The notes under the pieces: generated by a model
What the model saw: only the letters and a program-made list of their open reading frames with translations
Told to the model about the DNA's origin: nothing
Databases searched by the model: none
Shown: piece by piece, positions 57,432 to 64,000 of the stretch
Layout of the letters: each line of letters opens with the position of its first letter
How positions within the stretch are numbered: position 1 is the first letter of the stretch
Translations under genes and position numbers: made by a program
NCBI GenBank assembly: GCA_904066235.2
Contig: CAJFCV020000004.1
Coordinates: forward strand, 10,788,001 to 10,852,000
Origin: Bursaphelenchus xylophilus
Taxonomy: Eukaryota; Nematoda; Chromadorea; Rhabditida; Aphelenchoididae
DNA: 64,000 bases
Direction of reading: 5' to 3'

Positions 57432-57567
57432 CAGTGTGTCGGGAAAATAATGAGCCTCAGTAGCATCGAAAATCGCACCGAGAAAATGAACTGTCTCGCG
57501 GCAAAATCAAATTGCTTTTCAGCGACGCGATTGGCGACAAGGCGATCATTATTTTCCCGACAGACTG
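57432..57567. mobile_element. Family A, A1
   Basis: cagtgtgtcgggaaaataat to tattttcccgacagactg, with a small core deletion. Confidence 0.75.
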
Positions 57568-58184
57568 ACAAAAAAGAACGTCTCCTACGCATTCCTGTAC
57601 CTTTTTCTCCTTCATGTTTCACGGCATGCACTTCCGGGACATTCCAGTTCAACACCCTCACAAAGTTCGAGGAAACAAATCCCAGACGAAGCGCCATACC
57701 TCGAAGACCACATTATCAGTCTGGGTGGGAAAATAGTGGCGGGTCGTCGAAGCAATATGTTCGCCTCGTCGAAGAAAAGGTGCAGTCGCGCACCAAATTT
57801 TCCGCTGCGGCTGGCAGGGGAGAATGGGATTTGAAGTAGGACCGACCGGTCGGAGAAGACAAGCAGACCAAAGAAAGAAGTATTTATTTCGCACAACAGC
57901 AGGAAAGGTGATTATAAAATGACCGGATCCGTGGCTTTTATAGGGAATGAGCGAACTTATGCAAATTTGGGATCTAGCGCCAACATTCCCCACTTCCTTT
58001 CGGCTGATTTCTCCATGAAGTCGAGGAACCGGGTTGCTGGGATCGGCTCGGTGACGGTTGATTCCGCATCTGAAGATTTTCTGGACGACGTCGACTTGGT
58101 GGGAGGGTGACGCGGATGTCGCAGACAGGAGTTGGGTACTTACTACTTCAATCTAGGCTATGCGACATGACTAAACGCGCAAGG

Positions 58185-58555
58185 GAAAGGTCCCAAATGA
58201 GCCGCCCAGTTTTTCTTTAAACGTTGCTCACACTGTAGGCATAGGTGACATATCATTTCGAACAAACTTTTAGCCCGACTTTTGCAGGGGAGCTGAGCTA
58301 CAACGATCTTTGCGGCCGGGAGAGAAGTGTGACTACGCCGAACACGGAGAGCGTTCAGAGAGAAAATCGTTTCCAGGCGCTATCTTTGCAAGCTTCGTGC
58401 GGAAAAAATTGATTTTTTTGTGAAAACATTACCCTCTACGTTCGAAATAGGCACGAAGCTTTTGATGACAAAACCCGAAAAAATGTTCCATTTTTCTAAC
58501 TTTAGCTTGGAGTCTGACATTTGTCTGGGTCGCACATGGAGCACTTCCCCTGTTA
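58185..58555. repeat. Family C, partial
   Basis: Central blocks (gagcgttcagagagaaaatc, tttgtgaaaacattaccctc) and a degenerate end gcacatggagcacttcccct. Confidence 0.6.
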
Positions 58556-58870
58556 GCAGACAATAGACCAGACGCGTGCCAATGTCGCCCCCAAAAAAAC
58601 ATCACTTGTCCAGTTGTTCAAAAAACGCGGTCCTCGAATTGTATTCGCTTTCACCTGGACGTGAAACCGGAAGCGCGGATATCCTGCGTCCCGAAAAGTT
58701 CCGTTCCTCGCAAAACCCAACGCCCGAGGAACGCATGGGAGATGCGCCAGCGCTGAGCGGATATCGGGTACGGGCCCATGTTGGTTGTGCAACATAAACA
58801 GAACAAGCACATACGACGAAGAGGGTTGAACTGGGATGTCTGAGAGGTCAAACGGGTTTCAGGCAAATTA

Positions 58871-59117
58871 CAGTGGGGGACCTGATCCAGTGGCAAAAAA
58901 CGTACCATTTTGGATCCGGGAAGTATAAAAAAATGTAGCAAAATACCTCTCCAAGTAAAAAACTTCGTTTTGAAGGGCGCGCCCTTTCCCTCACAAAAAG
59001 AGCGGGCGCGCTTTTGAAATCGGAGCTTTTTCATTTGGAGAGGGAGGTATTTTGCTACATTTTTTATACCTCCTGAATGCGAAATGGTAGGTGTTTTTCC
59101 ACTGGATCAGGTCCCTG
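58871..59117. mobile_element. Family B, complete
   Basis: cagtgggggacctgatccag to ggatcaggtccctg, TA both sides; inserted next to family C sequence. Confidence 0.85.
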
Positions 59118-59480
59118 TACAAGTCCCAAAATTTTAGCTCGCGCTTTGCAGAGGAAGCCGAGATATTCAACGAACTTTCAGGCCGAGAGAGTACGCGAAA
59201 CTCGGAGAGCGGTCAAAGAAAAAAACGCTTTTTCGCCGTACCTTTGCCAGCTTCGTTCGGGAAAAAATGATTTTTTGTGGAAACATCACTCTCTACGGTA
59301 GAAATAGTTGTGAAACTTTTCATGCCAAAATTCGCAAAAAACTGATCACTTTTTTTCATCTTTCGACCTAAAATCTCGGTCGTTTCTAGAGGGCGTGAGC
59401 TAAGAGACTTGCATAAGTTAAAAAATTATCTAAAGTTGTGACAAGTTTCATCAAACTCTGAGCATCGCGCTTCGAGGGGA
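59118..59480. repeat. Family C, missing left end
   Basis: Starts inside the family at aaaattttagctcgcgcttt, directly after the family B copy, and runs to ctctgagcatcgcgcttcga. Confidence 0.7.
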
Positions 59481-60303
59481 AACTTTTGATGATAAAATCC
59501 ACAAAAAATGTCACACTTTTTCTAACTTTAGCCAATGCACGGTGCAAAATGGCGCGCTTTTGCGCACGGTGCGGACTGCGACAAATGTCCATGCACTTTA
59601 TGAAGAATGAAGTGCGCGTCCATGCACTTTATGAAAATGAAAAAATAGGTGTAAAAACGCTTGGCTAGACAAGCCGTCGGTCCGAAAAACGTGTTGTTTA
59701 TTTACATGGACACCGGAAAAGGATAATAAGGGGATCATTTGTCCCGCCACGAAAACAGCATGCATTGTTGAGTAGCATTATCAGGAAATATGTGAATTTC
59801 TGGCGGAAGAAAATTTTGAAATGCAAGAAAATTGGCGTCCAAATGCAAGAAAATTGGTGACTTTTCGGGTCGACGACAGTTCGGGTCAGCAGAAAATCAA
59901 TTGGTACGGGGAGTAGGGCAGGTGGATACTCAAAAAAAAAGGTTGTAGGAAGTGCCTACGAGGTCTGGCAATGCCGTTGGATGGTCGGCGGACGCTGGGC
60001 GAAGGCTCGGCGGAGACGGCGCTACGACTTTTGGAGTCAGCGACAGTTCGGGTCAACGATGCTTTAGGTCCTTTCTATTTGTCGTTGTATTCATTGGGGA
60101 GGCAGGGGAAGGCTTAGTTAGTGGAAATAATAAGATTTATCGGGTGCTAGGACTGCTTATCACCTATTTTAAAGCATTTTTCATGTACTCAAATCAATAA
60201 TATCCGGATAAAAGTTACGGACCTTCGTTGCTTGCTGCAAATTTGGGTCTTTTATATATGTTACAATAATTCAGGGAAAACAAAAACTAACATTAGCAAT
60301 ATA

Positions 60304-61516
60304 TTAGGTTGGCAACTAAGTTATTGAAATTTTTTTTGCATTATTCCACAGACCTTCTTAAGTCAGTATGGCTAGTATCACACTATTCCACCTGTAGTAG
60401 GGTTAGAGTACTATCAAACCCAGGGGCATCGAACTCGCAGCTCGCGTGTTGGTGTAGTACCTTGAATTTGAATAAGAGCAATTTTGAGTGGTCATTTTGC
60501 AGTGCCATGCAATGCGTTTAGAACTCGAATGACATAATGCTAATGTACAACGTTTACAACGTTAGGACACCTTCAACAGTCTTGTGATAACATTTTGTCC
60601 CAAAAGGATCAATAGAAATTAGTACGACTTCGCTTAAAATTAGGCGGTAGGCTGTCTTTCAAGGTGTCGCACGAGACGCTAAAGAAGGCAGCGCGGTTAA
60701 CTCTTCGGGTAGTGACAGAGCTATTCACTACGAACCAAATAGTAGCATAAACCGTCTTCCTTCTTGGAGCATGACATAAAGTAGCGACCGTATTTATCTT
60801 CATGACCTGCCTAGTGGCTCCCAAAAAATTAACCGAGTAGTTGCTATTTTTTTCCAAGACCTTTGTGCCGCTGATAAATCTAGGGCCCTGAAAAGGGACG
60901 TCTATTCTCTTTGTTAAAAACCCGTACAGGAGCCAGCGAGCTTAGGCGCGGTATTCTGAAGTTAAGGCCGAACAAACCCTTTATACCCGATGAAAGCATT
61001 TTTAAAGATTTTAGCAAATTTTTTAAGCGCTATGCTCTCGGGAAAATTACCAGCACAGAGTATCACTCCTCCGAATATGTTTACATGGGAGATAGAAAAG
61101 ATTCGGGCTGCGAGCAAAACGAAATCTAGCATATCCACTTACGTCGAGATGCCTGTTTGGCCCGATAGAAATAATGATCGTAGAAAATTATCAAACAGTC
61201 CAAATAGACTTTGCTTTCTTGAGTGTTGTGAAGTACTTATGTTACTCTCTGTGTCGGAAAGCACACCCATTTGACTGCGCACGATCTAAGTTATAAAAAC
61301 TTCAGTATAACAGAACACCTAGAAACCGGCTTCATGAAATCTTCTAAGCCTAAGTTCCCTGGTTTCTCAGTTGGTGGTGCCACTGCACATTCAGACGATA
61401 AGGCTTGTATTGTTGTTACTAATAGTGGGTATTATAGTTGTTGTCTGTCAAGCCTTTAAAGGTTGTGGCAAAAAGAAAAGCAGTCAAAAATTTCAATAAC
61501 TTAGTTGCCAACCTAA
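60304..61516. mobile_element. Mariner-like element, TIR TTAGGTTGGCAACTAAGTTA
   Basis: Perfect 31-bp inverted ends (ttaggttggcaactaagtta..), with TA target duplications; 1213 bp. The TTAGGTTGG tip is typical of mariner elements. No transposase blocks found in six frames. Confidence 0.82.
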
Positions 61517-61540
61517 TATAGATAAATTTATTACAGAAAA

Positions 61541-61735
61541 AGTGGACATATTGCAAGTCTTCGCCAAGCCTCCGCCGAGTCTTCGCCGAGCGTCCGCCAA
61601 CCAGCCAATGGTTTTTCAGGCTTTGTAGGCATACCCTACAACCTTTTTTGGGTCTCCACCTGCTCTACACATCATCGGTTGATGTTCGGCGGACGTTCGG
61701 CGGAGACATGGCGAAGACTTGCAGCATGTCCACTT
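61541..61735. repeat. Imperfect palindrome of CTTCGCC/GGCGAAG
   Basis: agtggacatattgcaagtct at the left and agacttgcagcatgtccact at the right are inverted, around gccgagtcttcgccgagcgt. Confidence 0.7.
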
Positions 61736-61772
61736 TTTCTAATTTACCCATCACTAACGTTAGTTTTCTTCA

Positions 61773-61804
61773 CCCTGAGTTATTGCAACATAACTCAGGG
61801 TGGT
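61773..61804. other. Perfect-type hairpin
   Basis: caccctgagttattgcaaca followed by taactcagggtg: a 12-bp stem. A related unpaired block lies at 46,160 (gcaatagctcagggtaaaga). Confidence 0.6.
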
Positions 61805-62044
61805 ATGTTGCAATAAAGACCAAAATTTGGGACAGAAAACGAAGATTCGTAACTTTTATCTAGATAATATTATTGATGTGAGTAAATGTAAAATACCTCA
61901 AAATAGGTGATAAGCAGTCCTAGCACCCGATAAATCTTATTATTTCTACTAACTAAGCCTTCTTCTAGCCTCCCCACGCATACAACAACATATATAGTAT
62001 CGTTGACTCGGACTGTCGCTGATTCAAAAAATCGTAGCGCCAGA

Positions 62045-63048
62045 AAAAAAATTTTTTGGGGGAAAGTGAAAAAGTCCAAAGCCGTTTACAAAAAAAAATA
62101 ATCACGCGGCCGGCGAAGCGCCCGAGGCCATCGGCAAAAATAGGTAAAGTTTCATAAAAGTTGAAAAACCTTTCCGTTCCTGACTGAAATCCGATCAGGC
62201 CGCCCGAAAAAGTTGGAAACCGCCGTTTCAAAAGAAAATAAAAAAAAAAATTCGATGGAAATTCGAAAGTTCCATCTAAATTTCGGCAATCCGACTTTAA
62301 AAAAAAGGCCTTGTAGGTCGCTAAATCTCTCATCGATGAAAAAAATTGTCAAAATTGTTGAAATTTTCACGTGAGAATTTTATTTTCGGATTCTTCGGAG
62401 AAAAAAGTTGTTCGAGGACCAAGAACGTAGCATCTGCCGCGTTCCCACGACGATTTCCCACTTCCGGGTGGAAATTACTGGATTATGCACAACGTGGGTT
62501 CGACTAATCGCGCCTCTCGAACATTAGACATGAGATGTTCCACAGAATTTTAAAAAATGACATAAAATCTGATGGATAAAATAAAAATTGTCAAAATTAT
62601 CGATTTTTAGCCATAAATTGAGGATTTTTAGTTATTAATAGACAGTACAACAAATACGAAAGAGATTGAATTGGCTTCTGACAAGTCTTGTTGCAAAGTC
62701 ATCTGTTTTTTTTGACCACTTGAGTGCTGAAGGCTAGTGTAATATAATCCGACCGAAACAAACTTTTTTGAAGCAAAGAATGCCCTCATAATTTATTTTG
62801 ACTCTTTTCACACTTCATTGCATAAACTGCCATCAAAAGTAAGTTCAAATTTCATTCCTATCCCAATTTGGCGAAGTGTCAACAACGAAGTGTCACTATT
62901 GATTATGAGGTAATTTTTATTTTATTTTCTCGAGAAGCTCCAACAACAATATTTCCTCGTGTTTTGGGCTAATAAACCGTAATAATTGTGAAGCGAAACT
63001 TGCGTACTGTATTTTTATTGCGTTTTTATAACTTTTTTTTTATTTTAG
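62045..63048. other. hars-1 upstream region
   Basis: A/T-rich with runs of ttttt. No TATA box or repeat pair I can defend; presumably holds the hars-1 promoter. Confidence 0.35.
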
Positions 63049-63057
63049 TATTTTCAG
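63049..63057 (+). promoter_or_regulatory. Probable trans-splice acceptor of hars-1
   Basis: tattttcag with consensus pyrimidine run ends two bases before the hars-1 ATG. A 5' UTR of two bases after an acceptor is typical of SL trans-spliced nematode genes. Confidence 0.6.
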
Positions 63058-63059
63058 AG

Positions 63060-64000
63060 ATGTCCGAAGTCGAAAAGGGCGTCAAAGACCTGAAAGTAAG
63101 TGGATTTTCATCTTCATTTTATGTGTTTAGGTATAAATTGAGGCTAGATTAGGACAAAATGCGGGCTAGTTTGCTTTTGAGGCTAACACGACCGATTCGA
63201 TGTTATTGTACCTTACCCGAAACCGAGGTTCGCCGTCCCCGAGTTGTTTGGACCGAACGGGGCGGGTGGCGGGTGGGTTTTACTGTTTGTTATAATTCAT
63301 AGACCTTGATGAAGTTTTGGAGAGCGCTATTGGAGTTTTGTGGAGGTTTTTTCGCGAAATTCTGGGGTTTGAATGAAAGCAGAGCTAGCCTAGTACAATA
63401 TAAAAATATGATATGAACTGAAAGAGACTTATTGAATTTTGACTAATAAGTTCTTCGTTAGAATGGGTGGAGTTAGTTGAAAGTTTTTTTTTGCATTGAT
63501 TCATTCGTGAATTCAAACACTTCTTCCGGATATTGTCCATGATGTCATACGTGTGTTTTCCACCAACTTACTGATTTTTTATCGTTCCAGGTGAAGGAGC
63601 AGAAAGCTAGAGCCGAAAAGATGAAGGCTGAAGGAAAATTTGCTCTTAAAACTCCTAAGGGAACCAAGGACTTTGGCTCAAGTCAGATGGTGGTCCGTGA
63701 AAAAGTCTTGGGAATTATGACCGAAATCTTCAAGAAACACGGCGCCGAAGCCATTGATACTCCAGTTTTTGAGCTGAAGGAGGTTTTGATGGGAAAATAT
63801 GGAGAAGAAGGGGGAAAATTGGTTTATGATCTGGCTGATCAGGGTGGAGAAGCTTGTTCTTTACGCTACGACTTGACTGTAAGTTTATTTGACTTGCTTT
63901 TTGGTGTTTAGGGATTCTCGAAGGATGCTGTTGCTACAAGTGCCTATTTAGGTTCCGTTTGCTCGATATGTGGCTATGAACAAGTTGGCCAACTTGAAGA
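63060..64000 (+). CDS. hars-1: Histidyl-tRNA synthetase, cytosolic, N-terminal exons (partial)
   Basis: Exons 63060-63095, 63591-63878 and 63952 to the window edge, all phase 0 (donors gtaagt; acceptors gttccag and atttag). The enzyme charges tRNA-His with histidine. Class II HisRS core: [28 protein letters not shown] (motif 1 region), [16 protein letters not shown], then motif 2 [19 protein letters not shown] continuing over the junction. The segment before the core is only about 31 charged residues ([18 protein letters not shown]), much shorter than the roughly 55-residue WHEP hairpin leader of human HARS. An acceptor, tattttcag/ag, directly precedes ATG and is a likely trans-splice site. 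No mitochondrial presequence is visible at this start; a second isoform would need an upstream start I did not find. The remainder lies beyond the window. Confidence 0.95.

Larger units (their letters stand above)
60018..62044. mobile_element. Fold-back with GGCGCTACGA tips, interrupted
   Basis: Arms about 60018-60298 and 61744-62044 share taagatttatcgggtgctag and actgcttatcacctatttt in inverted order. The region between holds a mariner-like element and a small palindrome. Confidence 0.75.

Noticed and set aside
62480..62520. tRNA-like GGGTTCGACTA
   Set aside because: A T-loop-like string without a foldable acceptor, D or anticodon stem around it.

Overview
This is eukaryotic nuclear DNA, most likely from a nematode. 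All splice acceptors in the genes I could model fit the nematode TTTTCAG/R pattern (tttcag, ttttag, tttgcag). At least two start codons lie just downstream of an unpaired acceptor, as in SL trans-splicing. The coding content (an lgc-type chloride channel, an allatostatin-C-like peptide gene, a histidyl-tRNA synthetase) fits a worm. I cannot name the genus from sequence alone. Most of the 64 kb is dispersed and nested non-autonomous DNA transposons.

Genes. (1) 33982-36402, plus: two exons encoding a 183-residue secreted precursor with an allatostatin-C/somatostatin-like core, RQCYFTPIQC. (2) 42404-48630, minus: a complete 13-exon gene for a 598-residue Cys-loop ligand-gated anion channel; every intron phase joins and one intron is GC-AG. 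(3) 63060-64000, plus: the first three exons of cytosolic histidyl-tRNA synthetase, running off the right edge. One further possible membrane-protein exon (39326-39670, minus) is uncertain. I saw no rRNA, tRNA or CRISPR.

Layout. 1-7.4 kb: small repeats, a minisatellite element and a tandem run of family A elements. 7.47-10.30 kb: hAT-like fold-back with an exact 8-bp duplication. 10.6-11.9 kb: TA element. 13.2-13.8 kb: family B element holding a LINE relic. 15.98-17.22 kb: TTAA fold-back (piggyBac type). 17.56-18.47 kb: TA fold-back. 21.9-23.4 kb: fold-back built from an inverted duplication of the 3' half of a Tc1/mariner-type transposase. 27.06-28.38 kb: mariner-like element interrupted by a palindrome of GCGGGCA-type repeats. 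30-36 kb: many family A copies, then the neuropeptide gene. 42.4-48.7 kb: channel gene with repeats in its introns. 50-52 kb and 60-62 kb: two mariner-like elements, each inside a different fold-back. 62-64 kb: hars-1.

Repeat families used below. Family A: 100-170 bp, terminal inverted repeat (TIR) CAGTCTGTCGGGAAAATAA, with three different cores: A1 begins ATGAGCAC, A2 begins ATGTGGATTTGTCGC, A3 begins CGGCGGATCGTCG. Family B: about 255-bp near-perfect palindrome with TIR CAGTGGGGGACCTGATCC and TA flanks. Family C: about 430-480 bp, bounded by the inverted motif GCGTCGCACTTGG. The two neuronal genes are linked only by proximity and by carrying the same repeats in their introns; I see no evidence of a shared operon.
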